A stretch of 64,000 nt of DNA, taken from assembly GCF_018100795.1 (NCBI RefSeq), contig NZ_JAGJDY010000003.1, forward strand, positions 248,001 to 312,000, in the 5' to 3' direction. Under the pieces are notes generated by a model, which did no database searches, was not told the DNA's origin, and saw nothing but the letters and a program-made list of their open reading frames with translations. This DNA comes from Alteromonas sp. MMG017. Lineage in GTDB: Bacteria; Pseudomonadota; Gammaproteobacteria; Enterobacterales; Alteromonadaceae. A program made the position numbers and the translations under genes. Shown here piece after piece: positions 37,284 to 46,185 of this stretch (positions within the stretch are counted from its first letter, which is position 1; every line of letters starts with the position of its first letter).

Positions 37284-37312
37284 AAAAAACCCGGTCAATT
37301 CCGGGCTTTTTA
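37284..37312 (-). terminator. Terminator after the TonB-dependent receptor gene
   Basis: On the minus strand AAAAAGCCCGG and CCGGGTTTTTT frame a short loop (AATTGA). It begins just after the receptor stop codon, so the downstream DUF3450 operon needs its own promoter. Confidence 0.88.
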
Positions 37313-37314
37313 AA

Positions 37315-40011
37315 TTAGAAGTCGTAACTTACGCTGGCACTAATACCTGTACCGACGGATTCACGGCGCAACAGGAGTCCTTCCTGTTCAATTTCTTTAT
37401 CCTCGTTGAGGATATTTTGAAATTTTAGTTTTATCGTCGTGTTGAAGTCCGGATAGTAGGTATAAACAAAATCCAATGAGTGGAAAGGATTTTCTATACC
37501 GTCTTCAAACCCGCGAACACCAGGTGCAATAATACGTTCACCAAAAGAGTTATACACCAATGAAGCCGAATGCTCTCCGTTGTCTGAATCCCAACCCAAT
37601 TGCAGGTTAGCAACCCATTCAGAATGACCCACTAAACGACGCTGATCATTCGTGATAGTCGCTGTGATGGTACCACCATAGGCTTCACGTGCTTGCTGTG
37701 AGAACAAAGAATCTTGATCACCGCTGCCAATAGTTACTTCTGAATCTGACACCGTCATGTTTCCAGATATAAAGAAGTTACTCATTGAATCACTGATAAA
37801 GCTAAGGTCATGTAAAAACTCTACTTCAACCCCGTATAGTTCACCTTCTTCACCGTTTGCAGTAAGCAACTGAGGTACGCCCTCACCGCCATCGAACTGC
37901 ACCATCTCAATAGGGTTTTCCATATCCTTGTAGAACAACGCAACAGAGACGTTGTTCCCTTGAGACATATACCATTCCCAGCGGACGTCTATGTTCATTA
38001 GCTCAGTTTCAACTAATGACGGTGAACCACGAACAAGAAATTCGGTAAGTGGATCGATAAAGAATGTGGTACTGATATCACGTAAATCAGGACGGATTAA
38101 CGTTTGGCTGATGTTGAAACGATACTGCATTTCATCGTTAGGGATATAAGTTAGCGCGAATGAAGGAAGAATATCATCTTCGTTATAAATGCTGTCCGCA
38201 ATTTCATCCGTTTCTGCTGCAAACTCATTCGAGTGTTCAACAAAAGGCACTGAAATTTGCTGGAACTCTTCCCACCGCGCACCACCACTTAAACGCCACT
38301 TTTTATCGATAAAAGCATCTACCATCAAGTAACCAGCAGTCAACTTACTTGCTGCGGAATACTTATCACCTTCACCGGTATTGTCTTGAAATAGCGAGCT
38401 ACCTGTTGAACTTGCGTAGAAGTCAGGGTTATTAATATTTTCTTCTGAGAAAATATCATACAGTCGGTTGCCCACTTTAAATTCATCATTAATACCAAAA
38501 TGGCGAATCGCTAAATCGATATTTACGGCATCCCGTGTTTTCTCGTAATAATCAAAGCCCGCCTTAATTTCGATATCGTACCCATCACCGTAGAAAGGAG
38601 TAGAGATATTAAAGCCATAAGTATCAGATTCATCTTGAAGGCTTTGATACTGACGGTTTAAGTTAGTCCCTGAAGTATCATCGATACGTTCAAGCTCTAA
38701 CGCACCAGCATCGTCATAAAATAACTGGTAGGTTACTTCCATAATATCGGGCGCTTCACGCGAGGCACGGCTTGTACCTGCGTACCAATCAAAAAACACA
38801 CCGTTAGCAATATCGAGGAAGTTATGTGTTCCTTTCAACTGTGACGACACCATTTCACGCTCTTCGAAAATGATATCCATACGACTGAACTCTTCCACAC
38901 CGATGGTGCTTTCACTGTCATCGAAGTATTCGCCGTCCCGCAGGCGGTCACGCATGTCGTGGAGCATCATATTAACCAGTTCAATTTTGTGGTTACTATT
39001 TAACTCATAACCCACATTGAACATGCCGCTCCAACGAACATTTTGTTCGGTAGAAATCATGTCACGATATTTAGTAAAACGGGGGTTATCTTGTCCGCCA
39101 CCAATATCATTACCCAATTGCTCTTCGGTAATTGACCATTCGTTGCTGTAAGAAACCGTCGCAAGGAAGCCCAATACACTGTCGTCATCAAATGTGTAAC
39201 GATTACCTAGCGTTGCACCTAAATTAAAGTCAGGCTCGGCAGACTTACTTTCAGGGCCAATATCCCAATTAAATGAATTCAGTATCTCTTGTGTTTGCGC
39301 CAACGTACGTGAAGAATCACCTTCAAACCCGTCAGAGCCAGAAGCGGCCAAATTCGATGCTATGATAGACGGCAAGGCACGTGTGCCATCATCTCGTCCA
39401 GTCCAATCATCGCTGCCACCGCCATAGAAAAATCCGTCATTACTGTTTTCTGAATTCCAACCTGCCCCACCAGACACACTGAACACAAATTCAGTTGGGA
39501 TAGACTTAGTACGGATATTGACGTTACCGCCACCAAAGTGGCCAGGCATGTTGGGTGAAAACGATTTTTGAACATTCAAGCTTTCAATGATACTTGAAGG
39601 GAATAAATCCAATGGAACCACTGAACGCGTAGGATCAGGGCTAGGTACTGTCATACCATTCAATTGTGTACTTGAGTAGCGTTCACCCAAACCACGAACG
39701 TAGATGAACTTACCATCTACCAATGTTAATCCAGTTACACGACGAAGTGCTGCTGCTGCATCGCCATCACCGGTACGTGCAATTTGATCTGCACCCATGA
39801 TATCGGCAACAAACGCTTGGTTTTGACGCTCTTGCATTACTGCTGTTGCTGTCCCTTTTAATCGGGTACCTGTAGCAACAACTTCTTCAATCACTTCATC
39901 TTCTGATTGTTGCGCTATTGCTGCTGTAGACAATAAGCTTGAACCCAGAATAGTAGAGATGGCAAGCGTCAGACTACCTAACTTGAATATTGACGATTGA
40001 TTATTTTTCAT
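37315..40011 (-). CDS. TonB-dependent outer-membrane receptor
   Basis: Outer-membrane active transporter. ATG 40011, with AGGAG about ten bases upstream, gives 898 residues; an in-frame start 78 bp upstream would precede the signal peptide (MKNNQSSIFKLGSLTLAISTILGSSLLSTAAIA) and is rejected. Next come a TonB box-like EVIEEVVATGTR, a plug domain (QERQNQAFVADIMGADQIARTG ... FIYVRGLGERYSSTQLNGM ... SFSPNMPGHFGGGNVNIRTK), and a 22-strand barrel ending in a terminal phenylalanine (SASVSYDF). The plug type with YVRGLGERYSS is shared with receptors linked to beta-helix lipoproteins. The ligand is unknown. It lies directly downstream of such a lipoprotein gene, which carries a Pho box, so a phosphorus-related ligand is inferred. 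Confidence 0.9.
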   Translation of the reverse strand: MKNNQSSIFKLGSLTLAISTILGSSLLSTAAIAQQSEDEVIEEVVATGTRLKGTATAVMQERQNQAFVADIMGADQIARTGDGDAAAALRRVTGLTLVDGKFIYVRGLGERYSSTQLNGMTVPSPDPTRSVVPLDLFPSSIIESLNVQKSFSPNMPGHFGGGNVNIRTKSIPTEFVFSVSGGAGWNSENSNDGFFYGGGSDDWTGRDDGTRALPSIIASNLAASGSDGFEGDSSRTLAQTQEILNSFNWDIGPESKSAEPDFNLGATLGNRYTFDDDSVLGFLATVSYSNEWSITEEQLGNDIGGGQDNPRFTKYRDMISTEQNVRWSGMFNVGYELNSNHKIELVNMMLHDMRDRLRDGEYFDDSESTIGVEEFSRMDIIFEEREMVSSQLKGTHNFLDIANGVFFDWYAGTSRASREAPDIMEVTYQLFYDDAGALELERIDDTSGTNLNRQYQSLQDESDTYGFNISTPFYGDGYDIEIKAGFDYYEKTRDAVNIDLAIRHFGINDEFKVGNRLYDIFSEENINNPDFYASSTGSSLFQDNTGEGDKYSAASKLTAGYLMVDAFIDKKWRLSGGARWEEFQQISVPFVEHSNEFAAETDEIADSIYNEDDILPSFALTYIPNDEMQYRFNISQTLIRPDLRDISTTFFIDPLTEFLVRGSPSLVETELMNIDVRWEWYMSQGNNVSVALFYKDMENPIEMVQFDGGEGVPQLLTANGEEGELYGVEVEFLHDLSFISDSMSNFFISGNMTVSDSEVTIGSGDQDSLFSQQAREAYGGTITATITNDQRRLVGHSEWVANLQLGWDSDNGEHSASLVYNSFGERIIAPGVRGFEDGIENPFHSLDFVYTYYPDFNTTIKLKFQNILNEDKEIEQEGLLLRRESVGTGISASVSYDF

Positions 40012-40058
40012 TATGGAAACTCCTATGGGGCTGTAGTTAGGAAGACCTTTCAACACAA

Positions 40059-40086
40059 AAGCTAAGGCGCATAAGCGCCTTAGCTT
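40059..40086 (-). terminator. Intercistronic hairpin between lipoprotein and receptor genes
   Basis: A perfect 12-bp stem AAGCTAAGGCGC/GCGCCTTAGCTT with a TTAT loop, followed on the minus strand by TTTTGTGTTG. It starts about 20 bp after the lipoprotein stop. Probably a partial terminator or stabilising 3' hairpin that makes lipoprotein expression exceed that of the receptor. Confidence 0.75.
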
Positions 40087-40106
40087 CAATGAATGACGAA
40101 AGTAAA

Positions 40107-43100
40107 TTAGTCTTCAAGACCTACAGTTACCCAGCCTAGCGTCCAGTTAGCTTCGCCATCGAATGCACCCTTATAATCAGTGCTATCGAAGAAGCTATCT
40201 AGCGTAGACGCATCAAAACCAGAACCAAGTAACGCTGAATCACTGCTTGGCACATAGCCGGTTGCATCATCGAAGCTTAATGCGTCAATATCTGCAACAA
40301 CGGTGTTACCATCTTGTGCTTCAAACCACTCTTGGGTTGTTGCCGTGCCAATCACGTCAGAACCAAATGCGCTTGTAGACTCACAAGCCACTGCAGAATG
40401 GGTAACGGTAAGTGACGCATCTGCTGCATTCGCAATTGATTCATCACCGTTAACGCGTAGGCAGTTGCTGTAGTCAGCGCCGCCAGTTACCACTAAGTTT
40501 TTAATGGTTCCTGCAGTACCGTTGCGCAGACGTACACCATTGGTATCTGTAGAACCAATGATGGTTACATTAGATACAGTAGGTGTTGTAAGTGGTGTCC
40601 AAGTAGGATTGTCTTCATTGTTGTCAGCTTCAAATGCGTTGTCGCCGCCATTAAGACCCTGTTTGATAAGTACGTACTGAGCCTTACCTGTCCAACCGAA
40701 AGACCAATCCAGTGAGTCATCACCGATGGCTGTTAATACTAAGTGGCTAACGTTTACCGTGCCACCAAAGAACTCAACACCATCATCTAAGTTCTCGTGC
40801 ACTTGGATGAAGTCTACTTCTGTACCACTACCAACACCAGCAAATGAAATACCGTTTAGTTCATCACCTGCTGCCAGTGCTTTACCTGCATGCTTAACAA
40901 TAACGTAGCGGAATGTACCAGAGCTATCTTCTGCATCGGCGCCGCCATATAGACCAGCGTCACCTTCAGCAGATACACCACATGCTGCTAATTCAGCATC
41001 TGATGTTGCGTCGTCGTCGCCTGTATTACACAAGTTAGTTGGCGCATTACCTAAGATAACTAGGCCGCCCCATTGACCGATAGTCGTTTCGCCACCTGTC
41101 ATATCTTCAGATGAGGTGAACGTGATAGGCAATGTTGCTGTACCAGACGCTTCCATCTTTGAACCGCGGCGTACCACTAAGAAATCGTCGCCATCTTCAC
41201 CAAATACGGTAGTACCGCGTTGGATATAAAGCGTAGCGCTATCAGCATTATCGTTACCTACTGCAGTACGGCCTTTAATTAACCAGTGAGCATCATTGGT
41301 TAAAGAAACGTCAGCCGTAAAGATAGTATCAGCAGCTAGTTGATACACAGGCTTATCTGTGATGGCGGCAAAGCTGCCTGAAACGTCAGTCGCTAGGCCT
41401 TGCTCAAATGCGTTAGTCACATCTGAAGGGATTGAGTCGTTAACCGCAACAGTCCAACCATCCATCCAGTTGTTTTCGCCATCAAATGCGCCGATGTAGT
41501 CAGTTGATGTGAAGAAATCACTGTCAGCAGACATATCAACGCCAGCGCCAAGTAAAGGAGAACCAGAGCGAGGTGTGAAGCCATCGGTAGAAAGCATTAA
41601 GGCTTCAGCCGTTTGTACACTGTTTCCAGTTTGACCGGTAAACCACGCTTGTGTTGAATCACCGCTGATTTCATCAGATCCAAAGTTGTCATCTGTCTCA
41701 CAGGCAACCACTGAATTCTCAACAGAAAGTGCACCAGATTCTGCATTAGCGATAGATTCAGCACCGTTAACACGTAGGCAGTTTGAGTAGCCTTCACCCG
41801 CCGTAACCACTAAGTTACGAACTGCTCCTGCAGTACCGTTACGTAAACGCACACCGTTTGTGCCATCGGCACCAACAATGGTTACGTTCGAGATAGTTGG
41901 GCTAGTAAGCGGTAACCAAGCTGGATTATCTTCGTTGTTATCCGCTTCGATAGCATTATCGCCACCTGCAGCAGATTGCTGGATATAAACGTTTTGTGCG
42001 TTACCAGTCCAACCAAATGACCAATCTAGTGAGTCATCGCCGATATCAGTCAACACAATGTTGCGAACACTTACTGTACCACCGAAGAATTCAACACCGT
42101 CATCAAGGTTTTGGTGAACTTGAATAAATTCAACTTCAGTACCAGAACCAATACCCGCAAATGAAATACCGTTTAGCTCGTCACCTGCCGCTAATGCGCG
42201 ACCTGCGTGCTTAACGACGATATAGCGAAGTGTACCTGAATTATCTTCAGCATCTGCACCACCGTATAGGCCTGCATCGCCTTCCGCGGCTACGCCACAT
42301 GCCGCTAATTCCGCATCTGAAGTATCAGAATCATCACCCGTGTTACATAGATTAGTGGGTGCGTTACCAAGAAGCACTAAACCGCCCCATTGACCAATTG
42401 ACGTTTCTTGACCCGTTAGGTCCTGAACTGAGGTAAATGTAATGGGTGCACTGGCCGTGCCTTCAGCTTGAATCTGAGAGCCTCGACGCACTACTAAGAA
42501 GTCATCGCCTTCTTCGCCGAACACCGTGGTGCCTTGTTCAATGTAAAGTACTGCATTATCTGCGTTATCGTTACCAACCGCTAAGCGACCTTTAATTAGC
42601 CAGTAAGCATCGTTAGTTAACGTTACATCACTGGTTAATGTTGTATCTTCGGCAAGTTCATAAACTGGCTTATCGGTTAATTCTGGGAAGTTAGCAGATA
42701 CATCTGTTGCTAAACCTTGTTCGAAAGCCGTTTGGATATCCGTTGGAAATCCACCATTTACGCCAACCGTCCAACCGGTAGTCCAGTCTTCACCAGCAGG
42801 GTCAAATGCACCGATGTAATTTCCACTGTTAGCTAACGGCGATGCAGAAGTTGGGAAATAACCGTTATCTTCAAATAATAGTTCTGATGGTGTAAGCACA
42901 CTATTGCCTGTTTGGCCTTCAAACCAAGCTTGTGTAGACTCACCGCCAATCTCATCTGAACCGAAGTTGTTGGCAGGTGTTTCACACGCAACAACAGAGT
43001 TAGTAATTGAAAGCTCGCCAGATTCTGCATTAGCAATAGACTCGTCACCATTTACACGCAAGCAGTTAGCGGCCAAGGTAGAACCTGTTACCACGACGTT

Positions 43101-44009
43101 TGATAACACACCCGCAGTGCCGTTACGTAAACGTACGCCGTTAGTGCCATCGGCACTTACAATGGTTACGTTAGAAATCGTTGGTTTGGTAAGAGGTAAC
43201 CATGAAGGATTATCTTCATTGTTATCCGCTTCAATGGCGTTATCGCCGCCGTCAGCAGATTGCTGAATGTAAACGTTAGTTGCACTACCCGTCCAGCCGA
43301 AAGACCAATCTAGTGAATCATCACCAATATCAGTAAGTACGACATTGCTTACACTAACCGTACCACCGAAAAATTCGATACCGTCATCAAGGTTTTGGTG
43401 AACTTGAATGTGATTAACGGTGGTTTCAGAACCGATACCCGCGAATGAAATACCGTTTAGTTCATCACCAGAAGCCAACGCTTTACCCGCATGCTTAACA
43501 ACAACGTATTCAAGCGTACCCGAGTTGTCTTGAGCGTTGTTGCCGCCATATAGGCCTGCATCACCTTCAGCAGACACACCACAAGAAGCCAGTTCATCGT
43601 CAGACGTTTGGTCATCATCACCTGTATTACAAAGGTTGGTTGGTGCATTACCGAGTAATACCACACCACCCCATTGGCCAATTGATGTTTCTTCGCCAGT
43701 AACATCTTGTATAGATGTCATAACGATTGGCGCTGAAGATGAACCAGACGCTTCAATTTGTGAACCACGGCGTACCACTAGGAAGTCATCACCGTCTTCA
43801 CCAATAACCGTAGTACCTTCTTCAATGGTAAGTACTGTTGAATCAGCGTTGTCGTTACCTACAGCCGTACGACCTTTAATGATCCAGTGTGCATCGTTCG
43901 TCAACGTCATGTCTTGCGTTAACACTAAGTCGTCGTTTAACCGATAAACAGGTTTATCGGTAATAGTAGAGAATTCGCTAGATGCATCTGTCGCCAAGCC
44001 TAATGAAAA
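40107..44009 (-). repeat. Three approximately 1.3-kb coding repeats
   Basis: The gene body is a threefold direct repeat: about 44009-42726, 42725-41409 and 41408-40107. The copies are similar enough at DNA level to recombine in places, yet differ at many codons throughout, so the expansion is not recent. Confidence 0.85.
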
Positions 44010-44180
44010 TGGCGTATCAACATCAGGGGTTGTTGGCGTGGTTGGGGTCGTTGGCGTGGTTGGTGTTGTTGGCGCTGCAACAACTTCGTCACCTTCGTTA
44101 ATATTTATATCGCCACCGCAACCTGCAAGAACAAGTGCTGTTGTAATTGCACTGATCTTAAAAACATTACGAATTTCCAT
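40107..44180 (-). CDS. Surface lipoprotein with three tandem beta-helix repeats
   Basis: A 1357-residue lipoprotein. The signal ends in the lipobox LVLAGC (Cys21), followed by a glycine/acidic stretch and a (TTP)n linker at 38-52. The rest is three homologous modules of about 430 residues (58-485, 486-924, 925-1357), each starting GLATD...TDKPVY and including DDFLVVRRGS, IGQWGG, LLGNAPTNLCNTGDD, DELNGISFAGIGS, LDDGxEFFGGTV, IGDDSLDWSFGWTG, EADNNEDNP and NGVRLRNGTAG. The short-turn repeats suggest a right-handed parallel beta-helix. Each module carries conserved cysteine pairs (NLCNTG/ACGV and NCLRV/VVACE) and clusters of Asp that could bind cations. Similar modules occur beside TonB receptors in other bacteria, as I recall in Bacteroidetes. 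A Pho-box-like site precedes the gene. Function is unproven; substrate capture for the receptor is inferred. Confidence 0.85.
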   Translation of the reverse strand: MEIRNVFKISAITTALVLAGCGGDININEGDEVVAAPTTPTTPTTPTTPTTPDVDTPFSLGLATDASSEFSTITDKPVYRLNDDLVLTQDMTLTNDAHWIIKGRTAVGNDNADSTVLTIEEGTTVIGEDGDDFLVVRRGSQIEASGSSSAPIVMTSIQDVTGEETSIGQWGGVVLLGNAPTNLCNTGDDDQTSDDELASCGVSAEGDAGLYGGNNAQDNSGTLEYVVVKHAGKALASGDELNGISFAGIGSETTVNHIQVHQNLDDGIEFFGGTVSVSNVVLTDIGDDSLDWSFGWTGSATNVYIQQSADGGDNAIEADNNEDNPSWLPLTKPTISNVTIVSADGTNGVRLRNGTAGVLSNVVVTGSTLAANCLRVNGDESIANAESGELSITNSVVACETPANNFGSDEIGGESTQAWFEGQTGNSVLTPSELLFEDNGYFPTSASPLANSGNYIGAFDPAGEDWTTGWTVGVNGGFPTDIQTAFEQGLATDVSANFPELTDKPVYELAEDTTLTSDVTLTNDAYWLIKGRLAVGNDNADNAVLYIEQGTTVFGEEGDDFLVVRRGSQIQAEGTASAPITFTSVQDLTGQETSIGQWGGLVLLGNAPTNLCNTGDDSDTSDAELAACGVAAEGDAGLYGGADAEDNSGTLRYIVVKHAGRALAAGDELNGISFAGIGSGTEVEFIQVHQNLDDGVEFFGGTVSVRNIVLTDIGDDSLDWSFGWTGNAQNVYIQQSAAGGDNAIEADNNEDNPAWLPLTSPTISNVTIVGADGTNGVRLRNGTAGAVRNLVVTAGEGYSNCLRVNGAESIANAESGALSVENSVVACETDDNFGSDEISGDSTQAWFTGQTGNSVQTAEALMLSTDGFTPRSGSPLLGAGVDMSADSDFFTSTDYIGAFDGENNWMDGWTVAVNDSIPSDVTNAFEQGLATDVSGSFAAITDKPVYQLAADTIFTADVSLTNDAHWLIKGRTAVGNDNADSATLYIQRGTTVFGEDGDDFLVVRRGSKMEASGTATLPITFTSSEDMTGGETTIGQWGGLVILGNAPTNLCNTGDDDATSDAELAACGVSAEGDAGLYGGADAEDSSGTFRYVIVKHAGKALAAGDELNGISFAGVGSGTEVDFIQVHENLDDGVEFFGGTVNVSHLVLTAIGDDSLDWSFGWTGKAQYVLIKQGLNGGDNAFEADNNEDNPTWTPLTTPTVSNVTIIGSTDTNGVRLRNGTAGTIKNLVVTGGADYSNCLRVNGDESIANAADASLTVTHSAVACESTSAFGSDVIGTATTQEWFEAQDGNTVVADIDALSFDDATGYVPSSDSALLGSGFDASTLDSFFDSTDYKGAFDGEANWTLGWVTVGLED

Positions 44181-44240
44181 TAAATTCTCCAGTTAGATCT
44201 TAGTTTGAATTTCAAAGTCCGGTAGAGGTTAAATGAGAAG

Positions 44241-44260
44241 GGTGACATTTTTGTTACAAA
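44241..44260 (-). promoter_or_regulatory. Pho box upstream of the lipoprotein gene
   Basis: The minus strand reads TTTGTAACAAAAATGTCACC: TGTAAC and TGTCAC 11 bp apart with an A-rich spacer. CATTTA lies about 8 bases downstream as a possible -10, and GGAG precedes the ATG at 44180. It sits about 60 bp upstream of the start. Confidence 0.75.
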
Positions 44261-44387
44261 TGCACATTCAAATAGAAATATTTGGAACTTTTATAAATAG
44301 TCTTAAATGTCTTTAAGATTGTCTTGTTTTTTAGGTAGTTAAAATGAAATTTAGGGATTTCAGCAGATGGTTATATTGAAAGATTTG

Positions 44388-45197
44388 CTAATTTCTATCT
44401 CGAAACCACTTGGTTATGACGTTTTTATTACCCGTAGTCACCGGTTCGGCATAATGCAAAGTATTAAAATTAGGCGCGCCTGTTTGGGTCAAATTGTTCC
44501 ATATCAGTGCTGCGCCTCGGCGGGGCTTTATCGACAGGCCTATTTTTGTAAAATGTGTATGTCCCCCCTCCATGACATCGTCTAAATAAATCATGCAAGT
44601 CCATGTCCGCTGACCTCTTGTTTTTGCATGTTCTAGATATTGTGGTGTGCCTGGCGGGAAGAAATCAAAATGCGGTTTAAAATATTGCCCTTCCTCATAA
44701 TGTTGTGCTTGAATCACCTCTTTTTCTCCTACGCCCAAGTCTAAGAAGTTGACGACGCGGCTATCTATTGAGGTAACTAATTCGCTCTGCATGAAGGCGA
44801 GTTCACAAGTGGAAGATGTTCTAATTCCTGCTGTAGAAGGAGCTCCAGTGAGTTTTGAGGGCGTAAGTTTACTTGAAGAAAGGCTTATCACCTCGTGGCA
44901 CTCGTCAGCAGGTAGAAAGTCGTCAACGCGATAGAGCTGAATTTGCTCTTCATCGTACAAACAACTCACATTCTGATTTGAAGGCTGATGTAAAAACGCT
45001 GGAAATGCGAGCTTACGGTAAAATTCTATGTCTCGGTCGAAAACATGCTTTTCAGGTAAATTGCTGCCTAGAAGCGAGCGAACGGTTTTTGCGTCAAACC
45101 CATTTAGGGTTAACTGTTCAATAATTACGGGCAGTGCCGTGCCTGATAAAAGGTTTTTTACTACCCAACTTTTCCAGCGTGATGGAACGTGCTCCAC
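44388..45197 (-). CDS. Prolyl-4-hydroxylase-like 2-oxoglutarate/Fe(II) dioxygenase
   Basis: A 2OG-Fe(II) oxygenase of the P4Hc family. The longest frame overlaps the pstS-like gene; I choose GTG 45197, with AGGTGG about seven bases upstream and 25 bp after the pstS-like stop, giving 269 residues. The N-terminal 90 residues resemble helical domains in other marine bacterial P4Hs. The C-terminal double-stranded beta-helix contains the iron triad in KPHFDFF and in LHYAEPV, and the 2OG-binding lysine in GNKNVITKWFR, so it should be active. Cytoplasmic (no signal). The target is unknown: peptidyl proline or a small molecule. It is the last gene of phoB-phoR-pstS-P4H, an unusual partner for a phosphate-sensing pair. 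Confidence 0.85.
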   Translation of the reverse strand: MEHVPSRWKSWVVKNLLSGTALPVIIEQLTLNGFDAKTVRSLLGSNLPEKHVFDRDIEFYRKLAFPAFLHQPSNQNVSCLYDEEQIQLYRVDDFLPADECHEVISLSSSKLTPSKLTGAPSTAGIRTSSTCELAFMQSELVTSIDSRVVNFLDLGVGEKEVIQAQHYEEGQYFKPHFDFFPPGTPQYLEHAKTRGQRTWTCMIYLDDVMEGGHTHFTKIGLSIKPRRGAALIWNNLTQTGAPNFNTLHYAEPVTTGNKNVITKWFRDRN

Positions 45198-45222
45198 GAT
45201 TACCCACCTGCTTGTACAATAA

Positions 45223-46185
45223 CTAATCAACCAACCTACGCTGTCTAAGCAGCATATCTTCTCGAATAGGAAAGTACCCATCTCGAGATACTTGTTCTTG
45301 GCCTTGTTCAGACAAAATATAACGCAGGAACTCTCTTTCAAGAGTAGGTAGTGGCTCACCCGGTTTTTTGTTTATCACCAAATACAAGAAACGAGAAAAC
45401 GGATAAGACTCACTGCGAACGTTATCTATGGTAAGTGGCACTAAAGAATCTTTGCTTTCACCTAATGGCAGCGCCCGCACTCCTGCAGTTTTATACCCGT
45501 AGGCGGCGTAGCCCATCGCCCCTTTGCCTGAAGCCACAGATAGCACCACTGATGCCGACCCCGGCTGTTCGTTAACTGTATTTCTAAAGTCACCGTCACA
45601 CATAGCTATGATTTTAAATAGCCCATAGGTTCCTGATACCGAATTTCGTCCGTACAAGCGAATTGGAGCGCGATAACCGTTCGCGTCAATGCCTAACTCT
45701 GACCATCTATTGATTGGCCCATCCCCTCCGCAAAATTGTGTTTGGGAAAAAATAGAATCGACTTGGTTTAAGGTTAGCCCTTGCAACGGATTGCGGCGTT
45801 CAACAAAGATAGCGATGGCGTCCATCGCAACCTTAAGGACTAAAGGCGGGTAACCGTGCTTGCGGGTAAAGTCGCGAATCTCGCTAGGTTTTAATTCTCG
45901 GCTCATTGGGCCGATAGTGGCGGTTCCTTCAATGAGCGCAGGGGGCGCAGTAGAAGAACCAGACGCTTGAATTTGAAAACCCACCTGCGGATAGAGGGCT
46001 TTGAATTCTTGTGACCAAAAAGTCATTAAATTCGCGAGTGTGTCTGACCCTACCGAAGTAATTTTTCCTGCCACCCCAGGTTGACGTTCGTATTCTAACT
46101 CGTGGGTAGTTTCAGCGCCTAGCGAGCCTGAAACAAGAAGCAAAACGGCCACATTGCACAAGGCGATGAATTGCTTTATTCGCAT
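45223..46185 (-). CDS. PstS-like phosphate-binding protein
   Basis: Periplasmic substrate-binding protein of the PstS/PBP-like family, 320 residues. Signal peptide MRIKQFIALCNVAVLLLVSGSLGA, then GKITSVGSDTLANLMTFWSQEF, the phosphate-binding loop IQASGSSTAPPALIEG with TATIGPMSREL, RLYGRNSVSGTYGLFK and GKGAMGYAAYGY. These match the phosphate-contacting loops of PstS. The ATG abuts the phoR stop (TAAATG), so it is cotranscribed. No pstC, pstA, pstB or phoU is in the window, so it may serve a distant permease or a sensing role. Confidence 0.88.
   Translation of the reverse strand: MRIKQFIALCNVAVLLLVSGSLGAETTHELEYERQPGVAGKITSVGSDTLANLMTFWSQEFKALYPQVGFQIQASGSSTAPPALIEGTATIGPMSRELKPSEIRDFTRKHGYPPLVLKVAMDAIAIFVERRNPLQGLTLNQVDSIFSQTQFCGGDGPINRWSELGIDANGYRAPIRLYGRNSVSGTYGLFKIIAMCDGDFRNTVNEQPGSASVVLSVASGKGAMGYAAYGYKTAGVRALPLGESKDSLVPLTIDNVRSESYPFSRFLYLVINKKPGEPLPTLEREFLRYILSEQGQEQVSRDGYFPIREDMLLRQRRLVD

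Noticed and set aside
40012..40089. Upstream start of the TonB-dependent receptor
   Set aside because: It adds 26 residues before a normal signal peptide and runs across the intercistronic hairpin; ATG 40011 has AGGAG.
40107..44009. Threefold repeat as an assembly or sequencing artefact
   Set aside because: The three copies differ by many substitutions and small indels, so they are real, old duplications.
45198..45359. Longer N terminus of the hydroxylase overlapping the pstS-like gene
   Set aside because: The extra 54 residues are encoded within pstS-like coding sequence and show no family similarity; the GTG at 45197 has a ribosome site and fits the family.
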